From Bacteroidaceae bacterium (lineage in GTDB: Bacteria > Bacteroidota > Bacteroidia > Bacteroidales > Bacteroidaceae), in assembly GCA_024697945.1 (NCBI GenBank), contig JAILRU010000003.1:1-39392 (forward strand): a stretch of DNA of 39,392 nucleotides, written 5' to 3'. Both the position numbers and the translations under genes were made by a program. This document shows positions 7,326 through 16,600 of this stretch, in pieces (the stretch's first letter is position 1; each line of letters starts with the position of its first letter). The notes beneath the pieces were generated by a model, which was not told the DNA's origin, ran no database searches, and saw only the letters and a list, made by a program, of their open reading frames with translations.

Positions 7326-8027
7326 TTAGAACAATCCATCGAAGAGGTCGCCCTGGACGGGTTTCTTTGATGCCGTGGTTTCCTTCTTGTAGAGTTTCTG
7401 CAGGGTGGCGATTGTCTGACGGAGGTCTTCTCGGAGTGTTTCCGGCGCAAGGACTTCGACGCTGGTGCCCATACCGAGGATGAGGTTCTGCAGGGCCTCG
7501 CTCATGGGCAGTTCTACCTGAATGGTGACAGTACCCGTCTTGCTGTCTGCGTTGCGTCCGAGCAGTTCGGGGCTGCCAAGCTTGAGACGGATTCCCTCCT
7601 CATCCTTTCTGATGCGCAGGGTGACAGCCGTCATAGGACCTTCTGGCAGAGAGATAGCGGCAGCCGTCACGGGGCCGGAAGCAGCAGGTTCGCCGTCATA
7701 CTTGAGGAACGATGCCGCCTTGAGCAAGGGGTTCTTCCATTCCAAATTGATGTAGCGCAGGATACGTTTGTGGCCGCGACGGAAACGTGGTTCGAGGCGT
7801 GCTCCTTTTTGCTCGAAGTAGGCAACATCGTTCTGCAGCATGCGTTTGCTGCAACTGAACTCACGGTTGACGGCTTTGAGGCGCGTGTTGACATAGTGAA
7901 TCAGGCTGCGTGTATTGCCCGTCTCATTGGTTTTGGTGCGCTCGCCCATGAAGTATTCCATCACAGGGTCGCGAAGTGCCTCGTCGAGAATCATCCAACG
8001 AAGGCGTTGCAGGTCATTTTGTATCAT
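7326..8027 (-). CDS. WYL-type transcriptional regulator (HTH + degenerate WYL + WCX)
   Basis: The 233-residue protein has an N-terminal helix-turn-helix region (SLIHYVNTRLKAVNREFSCS, KRMLQNDVAYFEQKGARLEP), a central beta-rich part where a WYL domain is expected, and a C-terminal segment PMSEALQNLILGMGTSVEVL, LREDLRQTIATLQKLYKK that looks like the WCX extension of WYL regulators. The hallmark WYL triad is not evident. Such proteins sense ligands or nucleic acids and control nearby operons; here it lies inside the GH78-GH2-DUF1080 set and may control it. It is shorter than usual (about 300-330 residues). The extreme C-terminus QGDLFDGLF contains a sequence close to the sliding-clamp-binding consensus QL[SD]LF, which is odd for a regulator. 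Confidence 0.6.
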   Translation of the reverse strand: MIQNDLQRLRWMILDEALRDPVMEYFMGERTKTNETGNTRSLIHYVNTRLKAVNREFSCSKRMLQNDVAYFEQKGARLEPRFRRGHKRILRYINLEWKNPLLKAASFLKYDGEPAASGPVTAAAISLPEGPMTAVTLRIRKDEEGIRLKLGSPELLGRNADSKTGTVTIQVELPMSEALQNLILGMGTSVEVLAPETLREDLRQTIATLQKLYKKETTASKKPVQGDLFDGLF

Positions 8028-8031
8028 TATT

Positions 8032-8098
8032 TAAGGTTATGAGGTTGTAAGGTTGTAAGGTTTGAGGTTATGAGGTTATGAGGTTTGAGGTTTGAGGT
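8032..8098 (-). repeat. 8-bp tandem repeat tract between GH78 and WYL genes
   Basis: Variants of GAGGTTAT, GAGGTTTG and AAGGTTGT alternate seven to eight times (plus-strand reading) in the spacer before the WYL gene. It differs from the tracts at 5351 and 7261. Confidence 0.8.
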
Positions 8099-8151
8099 AT
8101 CTTCACCTTATAACCAGAAAGCGAAGCGACCTTAAACCTTATAACCTAATT

Positions 8152-10944
8152 CTAGAAGTTCTTGATGAATTCGGGGAGATTCTTTATGGTATTTGTCATA
8201 CGACGGAAGATGGTTTGTGTAGGTGGAGTGAACACCTTTATTGCATTGATGGTGTAGGAGCCAGAGCCGACAAGCAGGCAGATGTCGTTGCCCTCTATCT
8301 CGGCACTTGCCCAGCGCAGGCTATGCATGCCCTGCACGGTATATCCGCTGGGCACATGGATGCGGGCCGTCGTGTTGGCAGGAATGTCAACCACCCAGGT
8401 GAGGCCTTCTTCCGTGCGCCACCATTCACTCCCGACGGTGCCGTAGGGCGTCTCGTGCGTGGCACGGACATGGTTCAGCTCGTCCGGCATACTGATTCTC
8501 ATATCCAGTTCCTTGTAGGCAAGGCTGCCAGCTGCCTGGTTGATGCCTGCCAAGCTGCCATACATCCATACGAGGACATCGCCCAGCAGCATGACATGAT
8601 TGGCGCTGTTCATAGCAGGGTCGGCAGTATCGCCGTTCCAAAGCTCCCAGATGGTGGTGGCTCCCTTCTCTATCATATAACCGAAGCTTGGATAGTCCTT
8701 TTGCAGAATGATGCGCATGGCCTGGTCGAGGTGACCACGACGCGATAGACAGGTCATGAGATGCTGCATGCCGAGTACGCCACAGCTTACGTGGTCATGA
8801 TAGGTGTCCCTCGTGACATCGACAATGTTCTGCAGGACGCGCTCCTCGTCGCCTTCTGGAACAAGGCCGAACTCCAACGAGAGGAGGTTGGCAGTGACGG
8901 TGTTGTTCGAGTAGCTTCCCGTCTCTGAGTTGTAGAAGTGGCGGTTGTAGGCTGCCTTGAGAGCCTGCTGCTGTTTGTCGTATGCCAGCATGTCGCCCTC
9001 CATGCCGAGCCTCATGGCCATATCGCCCATCATGGTGAGCATACTGTAGTACATGGCTGTGGAGATGAGGCTGCCGTCGGTCTTGCGAGAAGGGTCTTCG
9101 CTATGGATGAGTTCCGGACGTTCTGGCGGCATACACCAGTCGCCCCAGCAGTTGGTAGCCACGATGCCGTCCTTCAGGTTGCGATTCAGATAATTCATGT
9201 AGTTCTGCAGGAACGGATAGTATTTGAGTACGGCATTCGCATCGTTGTAGCGGCGAAGGAGCATGTATGTGGCATAGACGGAGAGCGCCTCCCAAGCGAC
9301 GTCCTTCTCACGGATTACCCAGAAGCCAGGTGCCACGTCGGCGATGAGGCCGCTATCGTCCTGCGTATCCCATACATCCTGCAGCCACTTGTAGTAGAGT
9401 GCGCCATTATCTAAGAGCATATTCTCACCGTAGCATCCCATCACGTGGTCGCCCATCCATCCCATGCGCTCGTCGCGCTGCGGACAGTCGGTAGGCATGC
9501 CGTGATAGTTGCCGATGATACCCCAGTAGGCATTCTTGTGCAGTTGGTTGAGCAGCTCGTTGTCGCACCAGAAAGTGCCCTGGTCTGCCATGAAGTCATA
9601 AATAACACAGCCTGTGATGTCCGAGAGCTTTGGCTCCCACTCGATGCCAGTTATCTCAACAAAGCGGAAGCCCTGATAGGTGAGTTCCGGCTGATAGGTG
9701 AAAATACCATCGACAGCTGGGATATAGGTATCGGTACACTCAGCCGAGCGCAGATTTTTGACGTAGAGCTGGTCAGGGTTGTTCGGCTCAAGTATCTCGG
9801 CATGACGGATGACGACAGGCACGTCCTTCTTTCCAGAGAGACGGACACGCAACTGCCCCACCATGTTCTGTCCCATGTCGATGATGTAACGTCCGTCGGC
9901 AGTACGATGGATGCTTTGTGGTTTCAACTCTTTTTGGATACGCATGCCGGGCGAGGGCTGAGGGCAAACGACGCCAGTGGGCGAGGGCATGCGTTCTGCC
10001 TGCTGCCAACTGCTATCGTCGAAGGTTGCCGTATTCCAGCCCTTCATCTCGCGTGCCGCCTCGTAGCGCTCGCCGTTGTAGAGGTGGTTGCGCTGGATGG
10101 GTCCTTGGGTCGTAACCTTCCAATCGGCATCCGTAACCACAATCATGGTGTCACGGTTCGTCTCGATGACCAGCTGTGCCTTCAGGCGCGGCAGTCCGTA
10201 CGAAGTGCAGTTCTTGCCAAAGCCCAGCACATAGCCGTTGCCCAGCACCGAACCGATGGCATTGTTGCCTCGGCGCAGGAGGGACGTGACGTCGTAAGTA
10301 TTGTAATAGACGGTTTTGGTGTAATCGGTTTGGAGGGTGCCGAAGACATCCTTGCTGACCGGCTTGCCGTTGATGTATGAAGTGCCGTAGCCCATGCCAC
10401 TGATATAGAGCGTGGCGCGGCGCACCTTGTCGTTCACGAAGAAGTTCTTGCGCATGTACCGTGCCGGCAGGTCATATTCATTTATCGTTTGTCCTTTATC
10501 ATTTAGACGCGCAGCGTCGCTCGCCCCTATCCATTGGGCCTTGCTGTCGAACTGCTTAAGTCCTGTCAGGAAGCTTTGAACGGGACTGACCAAGTGCTCT
10601 CCAGAGCTGAGCCAGACCTCCACCTGCCAAAAGATGCGGCTCTCGTAGGGCAGACGGCGTCCCTGATAAGGCACAGCCACGCTCTCGTCTGAGTTGGTTT
10701 TCCCACTGTCCCATAGCAGATTGCGCCCAGCCTTGAGGTCGGCCGTTGAAGTTGCCACGCGGAGGTGGTAGGCAGTCTGCATCACATTGGGTTTCTTGCT
10801 GAGTGTCTGCCAGGAGAATTGTGCCGTGCGGGTAATGCCAGCCGGTTCCGTCATCCGACAAACGCGGAATCCCGTCAAATCACTTCCTAAAGCACTCTGC
10901 AATATTAGGAACAATGCCACGAATGGCAGAAAAAAACGCTTCAT
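8152..10944 (-). CDS. Alpha-L-rhamnosidase, GH78 family
   Basis: I start at ATG 10944 (930 residues) because MKRFFLPFVALFLILQSALG is then a clean signal peptide; the frame is open a few codons further to GTG 10962. The order of domains fits GH78: fibronectin-like N-terminal part (FRVCRMTEPAGI, TAYHLRVATS), the rhamnosidase N domain (RKNFFVNDKVRRATLYISGM, GYGTSYINGKPVSKDVF), a concanavalin-like domain, and the (alpha/alpha)6 barrel with TDCPQRDERMGWMGD (general acid E492) and TIWELWNGDT (E767), then a C-terminal beta domain. It removes terminal alpha-L-rhamnose from rhamnogalacturonan or plant glycosides such as rutinosides. First gene of the minus-strand set and divergent from the esterase. 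Confidence 0.93.
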   Translation of the reverse strand: MKRFFLPFVALFLILQSALGSDLTGFRVCRMTEPAGITRTAQFSWQTLSKKPNVMQTAYHLRVATSTADLKAGRNLLWDSGKTNSDESVAVPYQGRRLPYESRIFWQVEVWLSSGEHLVSPVQSFLTGLKQFDSKAQWIGASDAARLNDKGQTINEYDLPARYMRKNFFVNDKVRRATLYISGMGYGTSYINGKPVSKDVFGTLQTDYTKTVYYNTYDVTSLLRRGNNAIGSVLGNGYVLGFGKNCTSYGLPRLKAQLVIETNRDTMIVVTDADWKVTTQGPIQRNHLYNGERYEAAREMKGWNTATFDDSSWQQAERMPSPTGVVCPQPSPGMRIQKELKPQSIHRTADGRYIIDMGQNMVGQLRVRLSGKKDVPVVIRHAEILEPNNPDQLYVKNLRSAECTDTYIPAVDGIFTYQPELTYQGFRFVEITGIEWEPKLSDITGCVIYDFMADQGTFWCDNELLNQLHKNAYWGIIGNYHGMPTDCPQRDERMGWMGDHVMGCYGENMLLDNGALYYKWLQDVWDTQDDSGLIADVAPGFWVIREKDVAWEALSVYATYMLLRRYNDANAVLKYYPFLQNYMNYLNRNLKDGIVATNCWGDWCMPPERPELIHSEDPSRKTDGSLISTAMYYSMLTMMGDMAMRLGMEGDMLAYDKQQQALKAAYNRHFYNSETGSYSNNTVTANLLSLEFGLVPEGDEERVLQNIVDVTRDTYHDHVSCGVLGMQHLMTCLSRRGHLDQAMRIILQKDYPSFGYMIEKGATTIWELWNGDTADPAMNSANHVMLLGDVLVWMYGSLAGINQAAGSLAYKELDMRISMPDELNHVRATHETPYGTVGSEWWRTEEGLTWVVDIPANTTARIHVPSGYTVQGMHSLRWASAEIEGNDICLLVGSGSYTINAIKVFTPPTQTIFRRMTNTIKNLPEFIKNF

Positions 10945-11012
10945 AAATATCATTTTTGCCACAAAGTAACATATTTTTTCTCAAATATGAAAGCGAATTC
11001 CAAAAAAATACC

Positions 11013-11020
11013 TACATTTG
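11013..11020 (+). promoter_or_regulatory. -7 box upstream of the esterase gene
   Basis: TACATTTG matches TAnnTTTG in the spacer between the divergent GH78 and esterase genes. I see no good -33 element, so this is a weak call. Confidence 0.35.
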
Positions 11021-11040
11021 CTTTGAGAATTCACAATTAG

Positions 11041-12252
<1,212 letters not shown>

Positions 12253-12725
12253 TTCTTAAAATCCTATTCGCATTCTTGCTTTGCTCTTGAAATCTACGTT
12301 TTTCTGCAAATAAGGCAAATTTTAGAGAATTCTTTGCGATTTTGGGCAGATTTTTGGATATAATATATATGGATAGTGTAAAATTTTATCTGTTTTCTTG
12401 CATCTTATTGTTTTTTGCACTATCTTTGTATCTCGGATTTGAATTATGGGCTGATTATTTGTCGAAACGCCATAGTTCAGATATCTATCCCTCCCCGATA
12501 TAACACATATAGACGAGAAAAAGACGAAGAAAGGACGAATATGAGACGAAGAACAAACGAAGAACAAACGTTGTTTTGTGCTTGTTATCCCAGAGCTATC
12601 CCAGTGCTATGTTGGAGGTGCGGTGGAGGAACGGTGGAGGAGCATGGGAGGGTTGTTGAAGTGTAAAAGGGGAGTGAAGGCGGTGTATAGTAAGGATTAT
12701 TAATATGAAAATGTAAAGATAAATG
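12253..12725 (+). other. Gene-poor 470-base spacer with a promoter-like element and purine-rich direct repeats
   Basis: No convincing ORF. It contains a good promoter (12398-12428), then a purine-rich stretch with ACGAAGAACAA repeated in tandem (about 12544-12567), a tandem GAGCTATCCCAG/GTGCTAT pair (about 12585-12610) and G-rich repeats (GGTGGAGGAACGGTGGAGGA). A terminator hairpin closes it at 12726. The composition resembles the leader of the cassette gene at 36448 (GAAGACAAGGACGAGAG), so it may be an orphan leader or an untranslated RNA. Confidence 0.4.
12398..12428 (+). promoter_or_regulatory. Promoter-like element with no gene behind it
   Basis: TTG at 12398-12400 and TATCTTTG at 12421-12428, 20 bp apart, match the Bacteroidetes promoter consensus. 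No credible plus-strand gene follows before the hairpin at 12726. Confidence 0.5.
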
Positions 12726-12768
12726 AAAAATGGGTGCGTCTCGAAATGAAAAGACACACCCATTTTTT
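12726..12768. terminator. Strong bidirectional terminator hairpin
   Basis: AAAAATGGGTGCGTCT (12726-12741) pairs with AGACACACCCATTTTT (12752-12767) with a single mismatch and a 10-base loop. A/T tracts on both sides let it serve the minus-strand gene ending at 12779 and any plus-strand transcript from 12428. Confidence 0.85.
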
Positions 12769-12778
12769 GTAGAGGGAA

Positions 12779-13456
12779 TCAGGAGGGTTTTCCTGATTCT
12801 TCTTGATAGTCATCCCAATCGTCAACCTTGAAGGTGTATTGGGAATATACAGCTGTCGGATTGTAGTTGTTCCAATAGTCGAAGAAGTCCTGCCTGTCAG
12901 GCACTTGGTCGTTCTGGCCCTCGCGGAAGATGCGTTCTGCTTCCAGTCGCTCAAGGGCCTCGTCGCGCATCGCAATGTATTCTTCGCGCAGGTCCTCCCA
13001 GTTGTAATCGTACTTCTCGAAACGCAAGCCGTTGTACCAGCCTTCTCCTGCTCTGTACTCCCAGCTGTCGCGGCCGTGAGCGTCCGACAGGCCTATGCTG
13101 CGCTCCACATCGTCTATGCGACGGCCAATAATTTCGCAGTTGCCTTCCGAGATGACATCCTGCAGCCTGACGTACTTCGTGTTGAACCATACATCAATCC
13201 AGTCGTCGTAGTCTTTGTCATGAATCTGCGTCAATGTGAACTTCCAGATTTTCAGCGCCCACGTGGGATGGTGTGCCTCAGCACAGAGGTCGCCCAAGAG
13301 TATTCCCCGATGGGCTTTGTGGGCACAGGTGGAGGCGCAACGGATAGCGTGTATTCCATGATTCACGATGTCCTTCAGCATCTTGACATCCAAAAACATC
13401 ACGCCTTTCTCAGGGGAACAGGTGCACACATGGCAATGATAAAATCGCTTTCTCAT
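12779..13456 (-). CDS. Hypothetical protein with N-terminal Cys/His cluster
   Basis: 225 residues, no signal and no membrane segment. The N-terminus is rich in Cys and His (YHCHVCTC at residues 6-13, then CASTCAHKAH near 40-50, GDLCAEAHH near 55-63), which could form a zinc site. The rest is Trp/Tyr/Asp/Glu-rich (KDYDDWIDVWFNTKYVRLQD, WEDLREEYIAMRDEALERLE) and ends in a very acidic tail (YTFKVDDWDDYQEES). I do not recognise a family. It is a single-gene unit with a good promoter at 13616-13647, a structured 150-base leader and a strong terminator. Its isolated, fully regulated setting suggests a real gene. Confidence 0.65.
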   Translation of the reverse strand: MRKRFYHCHVCTCSPEKGVMFLDVKMLKDIVNHGIHAIRCASTCAHKAHRGILLGDLCAEAHHPTWALKIWKFTLTQIHDKDYDDWIDVWFNTKYVRLQDVISEGNCEIIGRRIDDVERSIGLSDAHGRDSWEYRAGEGWYNGLRFEKYDYNWEDLREEYIAMRDEALERLEAERIFREGQNDQVPDRQDFFDYWNNYNPTAVYSQYTFKVDDWDDYQEESGKPS

Positions 13457-13460
13457 AACA

Positions 13461-13569
13461 GCATGATTTAGTGTAACAATAAATAAAAGAACTCATTGAA
13501 CACCCTTCTTCCGAAGGGCGTCGTTCAGGTCTCGCGAGTGCAAGAACCCCGTCTGTTACACTTTCATGC
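13461..13569 (-). promoter_or_regulatory. Structured 5' leader of the Cys/His hypothetical gene
   Basis: Left arm 13461-13478 (with AGTGTAACA) and right arm 13554-13569 (TGTTACACT) form an outer inverted repeat of 9 bp plus 5 bp (GCATG/CATGC). Inside it are a nested hairpin CCCTTC-TTCC-GAAGGG (about 13503-13518) closed by TGAAC/GTTCA, and CTCGCGAG. On the minus strand the outer arm ends only four bases before the ATG at 13456, so folding would cover the ribosome landing site. It could be a cis-regulatory RNA. No known riboswitch is recognised. Confidence 0.5.
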
Positions 13570-13615
13570 TATCGATTTTACCTATCCGAACATGCTATTT
13601 TTCAATTTGCGGCTG

Positions 13616-13647
13616 CAAAAGTATGATTTTTTATTATGACATGCAAA
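13616..13647 (-). promoter_or_regulatory. Promoter of the Cys/His hypothetical gene
   Basis: On the minus strand TTTG (13644-13647) and TACTTTTG (13616-13623) are 20 bp apart, matching the TTTG/TAnnTTTG consensus. Transcription should begin near 13608 and run through the structured leader. Confidence 0.65.
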
Positions 13648-13655
13648 TTATTCTC

Positions 13656-16600
13656 TCACTTTTTCACGAACTTGCGGCTGTTATTGATATACACTCCTTT
13701 CGCGATGGCTTTGTCCTGGAGCTTCCACCCACCCAGGTCGTACCAGGCATCATCCTCATTATCCATTATCAATTGTCCATTATCAATTGGCTTTATCCCT
13801 GTGTCCTCATCTACCTTGAAGGTCCCCTGGGCGAATGCGGAACCAATGTAGGCGCCGCTAACTGTCTGTACGCCATAGGTGTACTGCCCGGCTGGAAGGC
13901 TGAGGACAATCTGCCGCGCCTGACAGGCATTACCGCTCGCGGGGGTCTTGCGGAACCCGTTGGGATAATAGGCGACATTCGTTCCTGCCACGACTTTTCC
14001 GCTTCCGTCGAAGACGACATACTCGTATGTCTCGTTGCCGATGGCATTGCCGGCTGGCTGCCACGAGAGCGTCACTTTCTTTCCATCAACCACAGGGGTG
14101 TTCAGCTCTGGTGCCGAGGGATGGTATGCCGTCTTGGACGGGTTGATTGTTACGGAGAAGATTTGGCCGGTGCCGTATTTCAGCCCTTCGATGTTCACAG
14201 CCAGCTCGTTCTCCCCGTTGCGCACATAGTCTATCACGCCGTCGTTGTTGACATCGGCGAGTATTGCCGTGTTGAGGTTGGAGCCGATGGTGAGGATGGG
14301 GTCGGCCCACTCCAGTCCGTCGCCCCAGTTAATCCGTATCTTCGAAGCGCGTGAGTCGAGTGTCGTTCCATCAGGCAATTCGGTGTCGGAGCGTCCCGTC
14401 TGGATGATGTCGATGATGCCGTCGCCGTCCCAGTCAACGAAGGCGCTGGAGCGGAATCCCATGCAGCGGTCGTTGTTCTGCCAGGGAAGGCCGTAGTAGA
14501 GCCTGTAGCTCATCTTCTGACCGTCGAACACGGGTGTATATATCTGGTTGTACCACCCTTCGTGATACTCGCCCGAGAAGTAAATCTCTGGTATGCCGTC
14601 ACAGTTCACATCGGCGAAGTCGAACGAAGGCAGGTTGCGATGTGTGGGAAAGTTCACCGTCTTGAAGGTTCCAGGCTCTTCGGAGGAGTTGATGAAAATC
14701 ACGGTTTTGTTCGCTTTGTTCGACCCTGAGAGCATGAAGTCCATATAGCCGTCGCTGTTGAAGTCGTAGGCTTTGACGTAGCCCATGCATCTGTCCCAGG
14801 CTGAATTCTGGATGGTGTAGAGGTGCCTCTTGTCGTAGTCGGCTTTCTTGAAGCAGAACGTTCCCGATTCGTCTTTGCCCATGCCGAGCAGCAGGCAGTT
14901 GTAGGCCGTTCTGTCGGAGCACACCACCAGGTCGAGCAGGCCGTCGTTGTTGAAATCGGCTACGTCGGCCGACTTCACCCATATCCACTTGAACACGTCA
15001 TCGGGTGTGACTCCGTCGGCTTTATAAACCGTCGTTGGCGCAACGTGGAATGCGCCCTTGCCGTCGCCCAGGAAGATGCCTTCCGGCCCGCCGTCGTCTG
15101 TAGTCAGTCCGCTGGGCTCGGAGTCGAAGGCGACAAGGTCCATCTGTCCGTCGCCGTCGAAGTCAACAGGGTATATCGTTGCCAGGAAATCGATGTTGCC
15201 GATATCGCCTATGTTGCTCACCTCATGATATGCTACCGTTGATGCCACGCCTGTTCCCTGGAGCACATGGCCGCCCATGTTTCCGCCGCACAGGAAGAGG
15301 TCGTGTATGCCGTCGCCCGTGAAGTCGGCAGAGGTGCCGTTGTTGAAGCCGTCGCCCCAGCCATTGAAGACTATCGGCTGCAAGGTGGGCACGACGGGGG
15401 TGTCGTCGGTGACATAGTAAATCACGCGGTCGGCCTTGATGTTCACCCCTTTTCGCGGATTCAGCAGCTTGAAGCTTACCTCGTGTGCGCCGTCCTCCAG
15501 GTCGTAGTTCCAGTAGATGGCGTCGGCTGTGCGCTTGTTGAAGTCGGCCTGGAGCGGCATCACGCGGCTCACCTCGCCATCGACGGTCACTTCCAGCTGT
15601 GCCACATACGAGCCGGTGGAGTAGCTGATGTTGCCATAGACCACGATACCGCAGCCGTGGAACCGGAAGGTGTTCTGCCCTGCATCGTCCGTGCCGAGAT
15701 ACTGTATTCCAGACGTGAGCAGCTTGGGGAACATCCCCACGAAGCCCTGTTCCAGACGGACGGGTGTCGGCTCCTGCACCTGTATCGTCACATCGTCGTC
15801 GCCTATGTTGCCTCCGCCAGCCTCAATCATCTTCAGGGCAAGGTTATAGACAGCCGAGTACGTATCGTTCAGCGACAGCTTCGAATAGGCGAACTTGCGA
15901 CTTTCCACCTCTCGCAGGTTGGGCATCCATTTCTCAGGTATGTTGCTATATCCCAGCATGGTAGCCAGCACTCCGGCAGCCGACGACGGGTTGCAGTCGG
16001 AGTCCTGTCCGCAGCGTGTGGCTATTTCCATCGTCTTGCCGAAATCGCCCTGACCGTAGAGCAGTCCCATCGCCACGTAGGCGCTGTTCATCGTGGCATC
16101 GATATTGCCAGGAGCCAGTATCAGCTCAGGGCATCCCAGGTCCTTGCTGAACGACTCGTTGTAGAGCTTCCAGGCGCGCTTCCAGTCGGAGGGCTTTTCC
16201 TTGTACCACTTCACCACGCAGTCCAGCCGCTCGCGGAAACGGCTCCCCTCGGGGATGGTCTGGAGTGCCTTCTCGACAATGGTCACCACATCACTCTCGA
16301 CAAAAGCCAAGGCATACATGGCTCCCACGAACACGCCGCCGTACCATCCGTCGCCGTAGTTCATGATGTGCCCTATCTTGTCGGATATCTCCGATGCTGA
16401 ATTCGGCATACCTGGCGACATCAGGCCCGCGTAGTCCGACTCAATCTGATAGTCGATGCAGTCGGCATGGGGGTTGTTCTTCCAATAGCCCGACTCGGGT
16501 GGCATCAAGCCGTGCAGCACGTTGTAGCGTCCCTGCTGGTTGGCGTGCCACAAAGGGTATGCGGCGTATGCGAAGGCGTTGGCAAACGAGTCGGCAGGCG

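Noticed and set aside
5441..7483. 680-codon plus-strand frame opposite the GH2 gene
   Set aside because: Long antisense frame created by the codon bias of the real GH2 gene; no protein family features.
12415..12666. 83-codon frame in the spacer after the esterase
   Set aside because: Repeat-derived sequence, starts at the promoter itself, no domain-like character.
15267..16400. 377-codon plus-strand frame opposite the ADP-ribosylglycohydrolase fusion
   Set aside because: Antisense shadow of a well-supported gene; composition is odd and no motif is seen.
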